The notes under the pieces are model-generated. The model searched no databases. It was given only the letters and a program-made list of their open reading frames with translations, and had not been told where the DNA came from. From the NCBI RefSeq assembly GCF_018070325.1, contig NZ_JAGPXY010000004.1:62001-126000 (forward strand): a stretch of DNA of 64,000 nucleotides. Direction: 5' to 3'. Of this stretch, positions 26,426-35,436 are shown piece after piece (position 1 is the first letter of the stretch; each line of letters opens with the position of its first letter). The DNA comes from Micromonospora sp. H61. GTDB lineage: Bacteria; Actinomycetota; Actinomycetes; Mycobacteriales; Micromonosporaceae. The position numbers and the translations under genes are program-made.

Positions 26426-29425
26426 TCAGCCCCCGATCGCGATGGCGAAGATGTGCATGGTCGGCACGTTCGTGGCCGGCCGGGCGCTGATGTTGGGCAA
26501 CACGACCGAGGCCACCGCCTTGCTCTGCAAGGCGACACCCACGTAGTAGATGCAGGCGGCGGTGGCCTGGCGGCCGTTGTTGGGCCGGTTCTGGTACGCG
26601 GACACGATGGCCGCGGTGCCCCCGGAGTGCGGCCCGCCGTACCAGTCGGGCGTGCTCAACGTGAACGTCTGGCGGGTGCCGTCGGCGTAGACCACAGTGC
26701 CGGTCCCCGACACCGCGCCGTAGGTGCCGGTCAGCAGGAAGCCGAGCGTGCTGCCGGTGCCGGTCACGCCGATGGTCTGGCCCGAGGCGATGGCGTTGTC
26801 GGCGGCCCCGGAGCTGACGTTGGGCCAGCGGAAGTTGACCCCGTTGCGGCTCACCGTGCCGCCCGGGCTGGCACCGGCCTGCGCCAGGGCCTGCGCGGAG
26901 AGCGTGGCCCCGCCGCCGTCGAAGTTCCCGACGTTGGTGTTGCTGTCGCTGGTGATGCCGACGTTGCTGAAGCTCTGCTCCAGCGTCGGCGTGGTGGCAC
27001 CGGAACTGGTGACCCGGTAGGTGCGTCCGGCCTGCACGGTGACCTCGATCAGGTCGGACTCGATCCGGGTGGTCCGGGCCGCCGTACCGTCTGCGGTGTC
27101 GACCACCGTGACGGTGCCGGTCAGGATCCGGGAGCGCAGGCGGACGGTGCCGGCCCGGTCCGGTCGGATGAGGATCTCGGTGGCCAGACCGCTCGCCCAG
27201 GTGATGCCGACCGTGTGCCCACCCCGACCGCGCAGGCCGGTCACCCGCCCGCTCGGCCAGGCCGGCGGCAGCGCGGGCAGGACGTGCAGCTCGCCGGTGT
27301 GGCTCTGCAACAGCATTTCGGCGATGCCGGCGGTGGCGCCGAAGTTGCCGTCGATCTGGAACGGCGGGTGCAGGTCGAACATGTTCGGCGCGAGCCGCGC
27401 GGTGGTGGCGAGGTAGCGGATCAGGTCGTGGGCCCGCTTGCCCTCCTCCATCCGAGCCCAGAAGTTGATTTTCCAGGCCAGCGACCAGCCCGTGCCGTCG
27501 TCGCCGCGCAGCGCCAGGGTCCGCCGGGCCGCCTCGAACAGCTGCGGAGTGCCGCGCTTGGTGATCTGGTTGCTGGGAGCCAGCCCGTAGAGGTGCGAGA
27601 TGTGCCGGTGGTTGGGTTCGGTCTCCACCCAGTCGTAGAGCCACTCCATGATGTTGCCGCGCGAGCCGATCTTCATGGGCGGGAGCCGGTCCCGGGTGGC
27701 GCGAACCTGCGCCCGGAAGGTGCTGTCCACGTTGAGGATCTCGCTGGCCCGGGCGCAGGCGTCGAACAGGTCCCGCAGGATCTGGTTGTCCATTGTCGGA
27801 CCGGCGCACACGCTGGCGTTCGCGTGGTGGCTCAGCTCCGGCGAGTTCGACGGGTTGGTCACCAGGTAGCCGAGGGTCGGCTCGGTCACCAGGGTGTTGA
27901 GGAAGAACTGCGCCGCGCCCTTCATGGCCGGGTAGTTCGTCCGCAGGAACTCGATGTCACCGTTGAACAGGTAGTGGTCCCAGATCAACGTGGACAGCCA
28001 GGCGCCGCCGGTCTGCCACATGCCCCAGAACGCGCCGTCCACCACAGCGGTGGCCCGCCACGCGTCGGTGTTGTGGTGGGTGACCCAGCCACCGGCGGCG
28101 CCGTACTGCACCTGGGCGGTCCGCGCTCCGGCGACGGCGAGATCCCTGACCATGTCGAAGACCGGGTTGTGGCACTCGGCCAGGTTCGTGGTGTTGGCCG
28201 GCCAGTAGTTCATCGGCAGGTTGGCGTTGATCGTGTACTTCGAGTCCCACGCCGGGGCCAGCGAGTCGTTCCAGATGCCCTGGAGGTTGGCCGGCTGGGT
28301 GCCGGGCCGCGACGACGAGATCAGCAGGTAGCGCCCGTACTGGAACAGCAGCGTGGAGAACTGCGGGTCGTTGACGCTGTTGTGCTGGGCGATGCGGACA
28401 TCCGTCGTCTGGTCGGCTGCGGACGTGCGGCCCAGATCGAGGGTGACCCGGCCGAACAGCGCCTGGTAGTCGGCCACGTGCCGGCTGCGCAGTTGGTCGT
28501 AGCTGCTGGCCCGCGCGGCGGTGAGGCGCTGTCGGGCGATGCCCTGGTAGTCGCCGCCGACGTTGCGGTAGTTGACGTAGCTGGAGCCGATGGAGATCAG
28601 TAGGGTCACGCTGTTGGCGTTGGTCACCCGCAGGGTGCCGCCGGAGCTGGACACGCTGCCGCCGCTGACCGTCGCGTTGGCCAGGGCCAGGAAGCGGACC
28701 GCGCCGGTGACGCCCTCCATGTTTCCGGAGACACCGTCGAGGCCGATCGTGGTGCCGTCCGGGCTGGACACCGTGGTGCGCTGCGGGCTGTCGAAGGTGG
28801 CGGTGAAGCTGATCGAGCCGGTGCGGTCGGCGGTCAGTCGCATCGCGATGACCTGGTCGGGCGCGCTGGCGAACACCTCCCGCTGGTGACGAACGCCGTT
28901 CAGCACGTACGACGTCGTCACGGTGGCGGTGGTGAGGTCGAGCGTCCGGTCGTACTGTGACGCTCCGCTGGCGGAACCGAAGGCGAGCCGCAGGTTGCCG
29001 ACGGTCTGGTAGGCCAACTGGCCGCCGGGGTTGCCCATCATGGTCTGGTTGATCAGATCCTGGGCCTGGGTCCACTGGTTCGCGTTGACCAGCCGCCGGA
29101 TCTCCGCGAGGGCTCCCGCGCCTCTGGGGTTGCTGGGATCGTGCGGCCCGCCGGCCCAGACGGTGTCCTCGTTGAGCTGAAGTCGCTCGGCGTCGACGTT
29201 GCCGAAGACCATGGCGCCGAGCCGGCCGTTGCCGATCGGCAGCGCCCGCAGCCAGTCGGTCCCGGCCCCTTCGTCGTACCAGAGGGCGAGGTCCCCGGCG
29301 GCCAACACCTGCGGCGGCGCCACCGAGTCCGCTCGCGCCGCGGCGGTCCAGGGCACCGGCAGGAGAGCACCGCCCGCGCCGGCTGCGCCGACCTTGAGGG
29401 CCTGCCGTCGGGTCAGGTCTGACAT
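26426..29425 (-). CDS. Tat-exported GH95-family alpha-L-fucosidase/galactosidase
   Basis: A 999-residue exported glycosidase. The start MSDLTRRQALKVGAAGAGGA has a twin-arginine signal, and GGAGG lies before the ATG. The GH95 layout is clear: an N-terminal beta-super-sandwich (LPIGNGRLGAMVFGNVDAER, LNEDTVWAGGPHDPSNP), and an (alpha/alpha)6 barrel with NLQGIWNDSLAPAWDSKYT, INANLPMNYWPANTTNL, NPSNSPELSHH (likely acid Glu), ISHLYGLAPSNQI and FQIDGNFGATAGIAEMLL with the conserved Asp. GH95 members cleave alpha-1,2-L-fucosyl or alpha-L-galactosyl groups, for example from xyloglucan or glucuronoarabinoxylan side chains; which one cannot be told. The last 200 residues form an extra NPCBM-associated-like beta module. 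The promoter has two identical-type palindromes. Confidence 0.92.
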   Translation of the reverse strand: MSDLTRRQALKVGAAGAGGALLPVPWTAAARADSVAPPQVLAAGDLALWYDEGAGTDWLRALPIGNGRLGAMVFGNVDAERLQLNEDTVWAGGPHDPSNPRGAGALAEIRRLVNANQWTQAQDLINQTMMGNPGGQLAYQTVGNLRLAFGSASGASQYDRTLDLTTATVTTSYVLNGVRHQREVFASAPDQVIAMRLTADRTGSISFTATFDSPQRTTVSSPDGTTIGLDGVSGNMEGVTGAVRFLALANATVSGGSVSSSGGTLRVTNANSVTLLISIGSSYVNYRNVGGDYQGIARQRLTAARASSYDQLRSRHVADYQALFGRVTLDLGRTSAADQTTDVRIAQHNSVNDPQFSTLLFQYGRYLLISSSRPGTQPANLQGIWNDSLAPAWDSKYTINANLPMNYWPANTTNLAECHNPVFDMVRDLAVAGARTAQVQYGAAGGWVTHHNTDAWRATAVVDGAFWGMWQTGGAWLSTLIWDHYLFNGDIEFLRTNYPAMKGAAQFFLNTLVTEPTLGYLVTNPSNSPELSHHANASVCAGPTMDNQILRDLFDACARASEILNVDSTFRAQVRATRDRLPPMKIGSRGNIMEWLYDWVETEPNHRHISHLYGLAPSNQITKRGTPQLFEAARRTLALRGDDGTGWSLAWKINFWARMEEGKRAHDLIRYLATTARLAPNMFDLHPPFQIDGNFGATAGIAEMLLQSHTGELHVLPALPPAWPSGRVTGLRGRGGHTVGITWASGLATEILIRPDRAGTVRLRSRILTGTVTVVDTADGTAARTTRIESDLIEVTVQAGRTYRVTSSGATTPTLEQSFSNVGITSDSNTNVGNFDGGGATLSAQALAQAGASPGGTVSRNGVNFRWPNVSSGAADNAIASGQTIGVTGTGSTLGFLLTGTYGAVSGTGTVVYADGTRQTFTLSTPDWYGGPHSGGTAAIVSAYQNRPNNGRQATAACIYYVGVALQSKAVASVVLPNISARPATNVPTMHIFAIAIGG

Positions 29426-29854
29426 CGATCCTCCAAACGGTGACCAGTCCGGCCACCCCGAAGCGTGACAACTATGGGACTCGACATGGGGATCCGCTTG
29501 GTGGCGCCAACCGGGACCCTGCCTGAGCAGGCCGACGCCGGGCCTTGGCGAGCCAGACATCTGATGTGTTTCGGGAAGGTTACTCCGAGGCCACAGAATA
29601 GGCAACGGTCGATCGATGGGTGGACACCCCGCCCCTCTGGCCGGTCAGCGAGACGAATGGACGGGTGCGCAGCGGCGGACCGACGCGGCACAGCACACCA
29701 ATCCGCCAGAATCACGCCGACGACCACCAACCCAGATGGACATACATCAGATGTACGTGAGCAGGTGGGATCGACGCGCCCGGCGCCCGTACGCAATCGG
29801 GTTGTTCTCTGCCGGCCCGCGGGTGACCATGGGCGGCATGGCGGGAGCTCGGGG
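29426..29854. promoter_or_regulatory. 429-base divergent promoter region with two ACATCwGATGT palindromes
   Basis: The gap between GH95 (minus) and the DUF3800 gene (plus) contains ACATCTGATGT at 29557-29567 and TACATCAGATGTA at 29743-29755. Both are perfect palindromes around one central base and share the same half-site ACATC. Such paired sites fit a GntR (FCD-type) or similar dimeric repressor. The nearer one lies 132 bases above the GH95 start. No further gene is seen in this gap. Confidence 0.5.
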
Positions 29855-30862
29855 GTGAGATCGCCTCTTCAAGGTGGACTACCGCCCGGCGGCGCGGTGG
29901 TGGTCGGGGCCGTCGTGGAGATCGCCTGCGACGAGTCGGGATTCTCGGGTACGAACCTGCTGCACTCGACAGCCCCGGTGATCACGCACGCGAGCGTCGA
30001 CCTGGCCGTTCACGAGGCGGTCGCGCTCATCACCGCCCTGCGGTCCGGGTTCCGGTTCGCACCGCACGAGCTCAAGTCCGGTCGGTTCCTGCGCGGCTCG
30101 GGTGCGCAGGAGGCACTGGAGTGGTTCCTGGCGGCGCTGGCCGGCCGCGCGCACGTCCACCTCATCGACAAGGAGTTCTTCCTCGTCACCCGGATCGTGG
30201 ACTTCCTGCTGACCGAGCCGTCGTACGCGGCGGGCACCCGCCTGGCTCGCGAGCACCATCCGGCGGCTCTCGCCCTGCACGAGGCCGGACGCTCGGCCGG
30301 AGGTGACTGGGCCGTCTTCCTGTCGGCGTTCGTCGATCTGGTCCGGATGAAGCGGCGGCTTCCGGTCGACCAGACCGTGCAGCGGTTCTTCCAGGCCCGC
30401 GACGCGCTGCGGCGACACGGCCTCGGCACGGTGGCCGACGCCGTCCTCGACGGGCTCCGCCCGAGCCACGTGCGGGCCGTGGTGGCCAGGCTCGACGTCG
30501 ACGACCGCACGGTCCCTCCCCCACTGGAACCGCTGCTGCCGGCGCTGGCGGAGACGGTCCTGTCCTGGAGCGGCGGCCAGCGGCAGGTGCTGGTGACCCA
30601 CGACGAGCAGAGCGCGCTGACGGCCGACCGGTTGACCCGCCTCCAGCGGGTGTTGGCCGACGACGGCCACCCACCGTCGGCCGGCGTCAACCGGGCCGGG
30701 GCGTTGCCGAACGGGGTGTCACCCCTGGCCGGGCTGGTGATGGTCGACTCCCGCGACGATCCGCGCGTGCAGGTAGCGGATCTCCTCGCGGGAGTGGCCC
30801 GGCGGATGCCCGGCATCATCGACGACGCGCTCCGTCAGCCGCCGCCCGCTCCCCCGAGGTGA
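29855..30862 (+). CDS. DUF3800 domain protein
   Basis: A protein of about 335 residues of the DUF3800 family (RNase H-like fold, function uncertain; members sit near defence and mobile genes). The N-terminal strand VEIACDESGFSG carries the characteristic D-E-S-G; other visible parts are ITHASVDLAVHEAVALI, FAPHELKSGRFLRG (the conserved ELK), VLVTHDEQSALT and the C-terminal acidic motif DPRVQVADLLAGVARR (Asp typical of the fold). The start is uncertain: GTG 29855 has GGGAG 7 bases upstream, and GTG 29897 or 29915 are alternatives. It stands alone, convergent with the regulator at 30878. Confidence 0.75.
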   Translation: MRSPLQGGLPPGGAVVVGAVVEIACDESGFSGTNLLHSTAPVITHASVDLAVHEAVALITALRSGFRFAPHELKSGRFLRGSGAQEALEWFLAALAGRAHVHLIDKEFFLVTRIVDFLLTEPSYAAGTRLAREHHPAALALHEAGRSAGGDWAVFLSAFVDLVRMKRRLPVDQTVQRFFQARDALRRHGLGTVADAVLDGLRPSHVRAVVARLDVDDRTVPPPLEPLLPALAETVLSWSGGQRQVLVTHDEQSALTADRLTRLQRVLADDGHPPSAGVNRAGALPNGVSPLAGLVMVDSRDDPRVQVADLLAGVARRMPGIIDDALRQPPPAPPR

Positions 30863-30877
30863 CGGACAGCGGCCGAG

Positions 30878-31681
30878 TCACGACGCGGCACGGGCCCGGA
30901 GGGTTTGCGTGGTGGCCGAGTCAGCGGGAAAGAACGCCTCGACGGCCAACCCGGCGACTGTGACATCCCGCGGCGTACCGAAGAGGGTCGTGGTGCTGAC
31001 GAAGGACAGCTCCTGGTCACCGTGCCGGTAGCGCAGCGGGACGAGAACACGTGAGAGGGCATCGTCTGGCGGTGTCGTGTCGACGTCGCGACCGGGATAG
31101 CCGCGAAGCTCCTCGTGCAGGTCGTACAGGATCGGGTCGTTGGTCGTCGCCGCCTGCTGGTGCAGCCGTTTCAGCAGGTGGGCGCGCCACTCGGGCAGGT
31201 TGACGATGCGCGGTGCCAGACCGTCGGGGTGCAGGCTGAGGCGCAGCACGTTGATCGGTGGGGTGAGCAGGTGGGGCTGTGCGTCCATGGTGAACAGGGC
31301 GACGGCAGGGTTGGCGTCGACGAGGTGCCAGTGCTGGTCCACGAGCAGCGCGGGGTACGGGCTGTGACCGTCGAGGATCTGCCGTACGGCGGCCCGTACC
31401 GGTGCCAGCTCGGGGTCGCTCAGTTCGTGGCGGGCGTAGGCGGGCGCGTAACCGCCGGCCAGCAGCATCGTGTTGCGCTCGGCCAGCGGCATCTCCAGGT
31501 GTTCGGCCAGCCGCAGGATGAGGTCGGGGCTCGGCCGGGATCGCCCGGTCTCGACGAAGCTCAGGTGCCGGGCCGACACTCCAGCCTCGATCGACAGGTC
31601 GAGCTGGCTCATTCCGCGAGTCCGGCGCCAGTCGCGCAGCAGCTCCCCCACTGGTCGCCCGTGCCGGGTCGAGATCGTCAC
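30878..31681 (-). CDS. XRE-family regulator with MmyB-like ligand domain
   Basis: A 267-residue transcription regulator. Residues 10-65 form an XRE helix-turn-helix (LRDWRRTRGMSQLDLSIEAG, then SARHLSFVETGRSRPS). The rest is the MmyB-like PAS-type sensor domain (PALLVDQHWHLVDANPAVAL, LHPDGLAPRIVNLPEWRAHL, FFPADSATTQTLR), which can bind fatty acid-like ligands in characterised relatives. The GTG start at 31681 opens onto the intergenic region with the DUF1330 gene. Such regulators usually act on the divergent gene; a palindrome lies between them. Confidence 0.92.
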   Translation of the reverse strand: MTISTRHGRPVGELLRDWRRTRGMSQLDLSIEAGVSARHLSFVETGRSRPSPDLILRLAEHLEMPLAERNTMLLAGGYAPAYARHELSDPELAPVRAAVRQILDGHSPYPALLVDQHWHLVDANPAVALFTMDAQPHLLTPPINVLRLSLHPDGLAPRIVNLPEWRAHLLKRLHQQAATTNDPILYDLHEELRGYPGRDVDTTPPDDALSRVLVPLRYRHGDQELSFVSTTTLFGTPRDVTVAGLAVEAFFPADSATTQTLRARAAS

Positions 31682-31715
31682 TCACCGACCCTAATTCCGC
31701 ACCGACAGCCGGGCC

Positions 31716-31732
31716 ATTACCTGCGAGGTAAT
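31716..31732. promoter_or_regulatory. Candidate operator ATTACCT-3-AGGTAAT
   Basis: A perfect 7-bp inverted repeat with spacer GCG, located 34 bases above the regulator start and 128 bases above the DUF1330 gene. It is a likely site for the MmyB-like regulator. Confidence 0.6.
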
Positions 31733-31860
31733 CGACAGCCCACCACGACAGCGGACATAGTCCTTCCGGCACGACCGGTCCGGTGCCGCGACGCGGCGGC
31801 CCACGCCGCGCGCCACCACCGCGACCGACGTCAGAAGACCAAACGCAAAGGCAGGCAATC

Positions 31861-32205
31861 ATGACCGCGTACGCGCTCGCACACCTCCGGAAGGCGCCCG
31901 TCCACGCCGAGGTACTGACGTACCTGGAGCGAATCGACGCCACCCTCGCGCCTTTCGCGGGCCGGTTCATCGTCCACGGCGGCACCATCGACGTCCTGGA
32001 GGGCGACTGGCCCGGCGACGTGATCGTCATTGAGTTTCCCGACCTGAACCGGGCCCGCTCCTGGTACCAGTCCAGCGCCTATCAGGAGATCAAGCCCCTG
32101 CGGACGAGGCACCTCACCGGCGAGGTGATTCTCGTCGACGGAGTCGAGCCGGGCCACGACTCGTCGCAGATGGCCGCGACCATTCGCCGCGGCACCGATC
32201 GGTAG
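31861..32205 (+). CDS. DUF1330 family protein
   Basis: A 114-residue cytoplasmic protein of the DUF1330 group (dimeric ferredoxin-like alpha/beta barrel). Key segments are FAGRFIVHGGTIDVLEGDWP, VIVIEFPDLNRARSWYQSSA and YQEIKPLR, which match the family. ATG 31861 is preferred, with AAAGGCAGG upstream; earlier in-frame codons lie in the promoter. The biochemical role of the family is unknown. It is divergent from, and probably controlled by, the XRE-MmyB regulator. Confidence 0.9.
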   Translation: MTAYALAHLRKAPVHAEVLTYLERIDATLAPFAGRFIVHGGTIDVLEGDWPGDVIVIEFPDLNRARSWYQSSAYQEIKPLRTRHLTGEVILVDGVEPGHDSSQMAATIRRGTDR

Positions 32206-32312
32206 CACCTGACCTTCGCCCCCGCCGGGGCACGAGCGCCGTCCCGAAGAACCGGATGGCTCGCCGCCCGCAAGGCACCACGACTCAGGCCAGCCGCCCG
32301 TAGTCTCATCGG

Positions 32313-33188
32313 ATGCAGGACATCCAGACGCACACCCTGGTCATTCCCGGCGTCGACCTGGTCTACGACGTCCGCGGCCCGCTACCTCCCACTGGCGCCC
32401 ATCGTGCGCTGCTCATGATCGGCCAGCCGATGGCGGCGGAGGGATTCGTCCAGCTCGCCCCGCACTTCACGGACCGCACGGTCCTCACCTACGACCCGCG
32501 TGGTCTGGGCCGTAGCGTCCGCAAGGACGGTCGGTCCGACCACACGCCGCAGCAGCAGGCCGCCGACCTGCACGCGCTCCTTCAGGCGCTCGACGTCGGT
32601 CCGGTCGACGTGTTCGCCAGTAGCGGCGGCGCGGTGACCGCACTCGAACTGGTCGCCACCCACCCCGACGACGTCGCCACCCTGGTGGCGCACGAAGCGC
32701 CGATCAACGCCGTGCTCCCCGACGCCACGGCCGCCGAGCGCGCCCGAGCCGGCTTCTACGAGGCGTACCAGGCGAAGGGCTCGGGGGCGGGGATGGCCGC
32801 GTTCATCGCCATGACGTCCTGGCAGGGCGAGTTCACCGATGCCTACTTCGCCCAGCCCGCTCCCGACCCGGCGATGTTCGGCATGGCCGCCGACGACGAC
32901 GGCAGCCGAGACGACCCGCTGCTGTCGCAAAGCTCGTGGGCGATCACCGACTACCGTCCCGACGCGAGCGTGCTCACCGCCGCGCCCACCCGGATCGTGG
33001 TCGCTGTCGGCGAGGAGTCGGCCGGCACGTACACCGCTCGCACCGCCCTGGGCCTTGCGGCGCTGCTCGGCCAGGAGGCCGTGGTGTTCCCGAGCCACCA
33101 CGGCGGATTCCTCGGCGGCGAGTTCGGCTACGCGGGCAAGCCCGAGGAGTTCGCCGCGCGGCTGCGAGAGGTGCTGGACGCCGGCTGA
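32313..33188 (+). CDS. Alpha/beta hydrolase
   Basis: A 291-residue alpha/beta hydrolase without a signal peptide. It shows the oxyanion turn MIGQPMAAEGF, the RG motif in YDPRGLGRS, the nucleophile elbow DVFASSGGAVTAL and the C-terminal His in PSHHGGFLGGE. The elbow reads A-S-S-G-G rather than the standard G-x-S-x-G, a variant seen in one actinobacterial subgroup. The catalytic acid is probably in AVGEESAGTY. Substrate unknown. It is followed by a small membrane protein gene. Confidence 0.87.
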   Translation: MQDIQTHTLVIPGVDLVYDVRGPLPPTGAHRALLMIGQPMAAEGFVQLAPHFTDRTVLTYDPRGLGRSVRKDGRSDHTPQQQAADLHALLQALDVGPVDVFASSGGAVTALELVATHPDDVATLVAHEAPINAVLPDATAAERARAGFYEAYQAKGSGAGMAAFIAMTSWQGEFTDAYFAQPAPDPAMFGMAADDDGSRDDPLLSQSSWAITDYRPDASVLTAAPTRIVVAVGEESAGTYTARTALGLAALLGQEAVVFPSHHGGFLGGEFGYAGKPEEFAARLREVLDAG

Positions 33189-33348
33189 CGTCGGTGCCGG
33201 CCTCGCACCCGCGCTTCGGCATCGCTCACGGACGGACGGACCTGGCCACGATCGGTCTCAAGTGGCCGACCGGCCGTATGGTGGGACACGGAGACGACGA
33301 TCCGCCGTCTTCGATCAAACGCCACCTGCGGCGGTCGAGGAGAACGAG

Positions 33349-33744
33349 ATGACTGGTCTGGCGACCGTCGGCGCAGTCGTGGGTGTCCTGCTCGTCGGGC
33401 TTGTGGTCCTGGTCCGTAAGCCGACCAACACCCGGTCGGTGCTCAGATGGTCGGCCCTGGCGATCACCGCGCTGGTGGCCGGCGCGCTGGCTCCCTTCAC
33501 CGTGGACGACTCGGGCGCCGCGGCCAGCTATCTGCTCGGCGTTCCCGTCGTCGCGGCGCTGCTGCCCGTTCTCGCGCAACGGGCCGGTCGGCTGGCCCTG
33601 GTCGTCGATCTGGTGGCCGCGCTCGTCCTCACCGGATGGGGTCTGCTGCTCGGGCTGGGCATCGGTGTCGCGTTCCTGCCAGCGGTGATACTCCTGATAG
33701 CGAGCGCCGCAGGCACCTGGGCGCCGCGACCGTCCACCACGTGA
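33349..33744 (+). CDS. Small membrane protein, four helices
   Basis: A 131-residue hydrophobic protein with helices at about 3-22, 30-50, 58-76 and 82-118 (for example LATVGAVVGVLLVGLVVLV). GAGGAGAACG precedes the ATG. I do not recognise the family; it has no charged or metal motif that would suggest a function. The reading frame has the third-position GC bias of its neighbours, so it looks real. Confidence 0.65.
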   Translation: MTGLATVGAVVGVLLVGLVVLVRKPTNTRSVLRWSALAITALVAGALAPFTVDDSGAAASYLLGVPVVAALLPVLAQRAGRLALVVDLVAALVLTGWGLLLGLGIGVAFLPAVILLIASAAGTWAPRPSTT

Positions 33745-33759
33745 CCCGGTGACTCGCTG

Positions 33760-34143
33760 TCAGCCGTCCGGGGTGAACAGCCCCTGAACGCCGACGGCGA
33801 TCGCGATGAGGCCAAAAATCGCGAGCAAGAGCCGGACGCCGGTGGCACCGTCCGACTGCTCGTCGCGGGGCGTCGACCGTCCGGTCAACCGGCCCCACAG
33901 CAGGGCGAGCCCCACACCGATCCCCACCACCTCGAAGTGGAACACCCGGGGCCCGGACACCAGGTGGACGATGAGGTAATAACCGCCGGTCACCAGGGCC
34001 ACGAGGCCGACCACCCACGCGATCGGGGCGGCCCGACCGGCGAGGCGGCCGAGGTCGTCGCCGACCCGCGGCAGCAGCCGCAGCACCGCAACGGCGAGCA
34101 GGAAGCCACCGACGATGTTGGCGAGGTCGAGCAGCAGAGCCAT
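33760..34143 (-). CDS. Small membrane protein, about four helices
   Basis: A 127-residue integral membrane protein (helices such as LLLDLANIVGGFLLAVAVLRLL and PIAWVVGLVALVTGGYYLIV). ATG 34143 is preferred over the long upstream frame because the extra N-terminus is basic low-complexity sequence. It converges on the previous membrane protein gene, 15 bases apart. Family not recognised. Confidence 0.65.
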   Translation of the reverse strand: MALLLDLANIVGGFLLAVAVLRLLPRVGDDLGRLAGRAAPIAWVVGLVALVTGGYYLIVHLVSGPRVFHFEVVGIGVGLALLWGRLTGRSTPRDEQSDGATGVRLLLAIFGLIAIAVGVQGLFTPDG

Positions 34144-34266
34144 AATCACGGGAGTCTCCGTCGATCGGGTGATCAGCCGGTGGGAGCGTACCCACGGACC
34201 CGGTCGGTTGAAACGGTCCGGACGACACGCCCCCACGACGGAGTTCGGGCTGGATCGCTCACCCCC

Positions 34267-35436
34267 TCAGCGTGCGCAGCGCCACACCAGCGGCCGATAC
34301 GCCTGGTTCTCGTAGACGGCCCCGACCACCGTCAGACCGTCGTCGCTGATCCCCTCGGCCGTGTACGTGCCCGCCTCTGTCGCCCGGACCTCCGGTCGGC
34401 CCGGCAACCGGCGGGAGGTGCCGTCCGGGGCCACGACCAGCGGCGCGCCGTCGGCGACCAGCACGTCACCATTGCCGGCGATGCCGCTCGCTCCCGGGAA
34501 GGGCAACAGGCTCACCGCCCCGGTGGCGAGATTCCACCGCACCGGCAGCATCTGCACGGCGCCGCTTCGTCGGTCGCCGGGAACGGTGCCGATCGCCCAT
34601 TCGCCCCGCGCCGAGTCGACCGACGCCCGCGGGTAGCCGTCGGGCACTGCCAGCGCCGCCCCGACGCCCTGCGGCGTCCACCGGTAGGGCCGTTCGCCCA
34701 CGGTGCCGACGATCGTGCCGTCCTCGGTGATCCCGGTCGCGGACGACCCCCGCTGGCCGACCAGCCGGTGCTTCTCGGGGTGGTCCGTCGACCACCGCAC
34801 GGCCTGGTGCGAGTCGTCGGACCTGCGGGCGGTGCCGACGATGTCGCCCCGGGCGTTGACGGCGTGCACGAGCACCGCGTCGTAGCCGGGCGGGGTGGCC
34901 AGGAAACGCAGCTTCCCGTCCCGGTACAGCCAACCGGTGCCGTCGCCGTTGGTGCCGACCACATCGCCACGGGTGTTGACAGCGGCCGCGTGCCGCGCGG
35001 CCGCCGGCAGGACGACCGGCCGGCCGTCGGTCCACAGCACCACCCGTCCGTCCTCGTGCCCGGTGCCGATGTCGCCGACGATGTGCCGTCCGGTGGGATC
35101 GACAATGTTGGCCACCGCGACCGGACCGCCGACCGGCTGCGGCAACCACGACGCCTGGCAGGTGACCGGCGGGCGGGGGGCGGCCGACCCGGTCTCCGCC
35201 GGTGACACCGCGAGCGCCGGCGTGGTGGGAGCCGGCGGGCTGGTGGTCCCGCCAACCTGGACGGCGCCCACGACACCGACCCCGGCCAGCACCGTCAGCG
35301 CGGCGATCCCGCCTACTCGGCGACGCTGGCGGCTCCGCCGGCCGTCGCGGACCGCCCGGCTCAGGTCGACCCGCGGCTCCGGTACCGGCGCCGACCGCAG
35401 CAGCTCGGCGATCCGCTGCTCGTCCACCGTGGTCAT
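34267..35436 (-). CDS. Membrane-anchored HAF-repeat-like protein, putative sigma-factor partner
   Basis: A 389-residue protein. Residues 1-36 are a charged cytoplasmic stretch (MTTVDEQRIAELLRSAPVPE), 37-57 one transmembrane helix (IAALTVLAGVGVVGAVQV), and 90-389 an extracytoplasmic propeller of short repeats resembling HAF repeats: ARHAAAVNTRGDVVGTNGDG, VHAVNARGDIVGTARR, SATGITEDGTIVGTVG, GISDDGLTVVGAVY. Its ATG overlaps the stop of the SigE-family sigma gene (ATGA). The position and topology are those of a membrane anti-sigma or co-sensor, but no zinc-finger anti-sigma motif is seen, so the role is inferred. Confidence 0.75.
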   Translation of the reverse strand: MTTVDEQRIAELLRSAPVPEPRVDLSRAVRDGRRSRQRRRVGGIAALTVLAGVGVVGAVQVGGTTSPPAPTTPALAVSPAETGSAAPRPPVTCQASWLPQPVGGPVAVANIVDPTGRHIVGDIGTGHEDGRVVLWTDGRPVVLPAAARHAAAVNTRGDVVGTNGDGTGWLYRDGKLRFLATPPGYDAVLVHAVNARGDIVGTARRSDDSHQAVRWSTDHPEKHRLVGQRGSSATGITEDGTIVGTVGERPYRWTPQGVGAALAVPDGYPRASVDSARGEWAIGTVPGDRRSGAVQMLPVRWNLATGAVSLLPFPGASGIAGNGDVLVADGAPLVVAPDGTSRRLPGRPEVRATEAGTYTAEGISDDGLTVVGAVYENQAYRPLVWRCAR

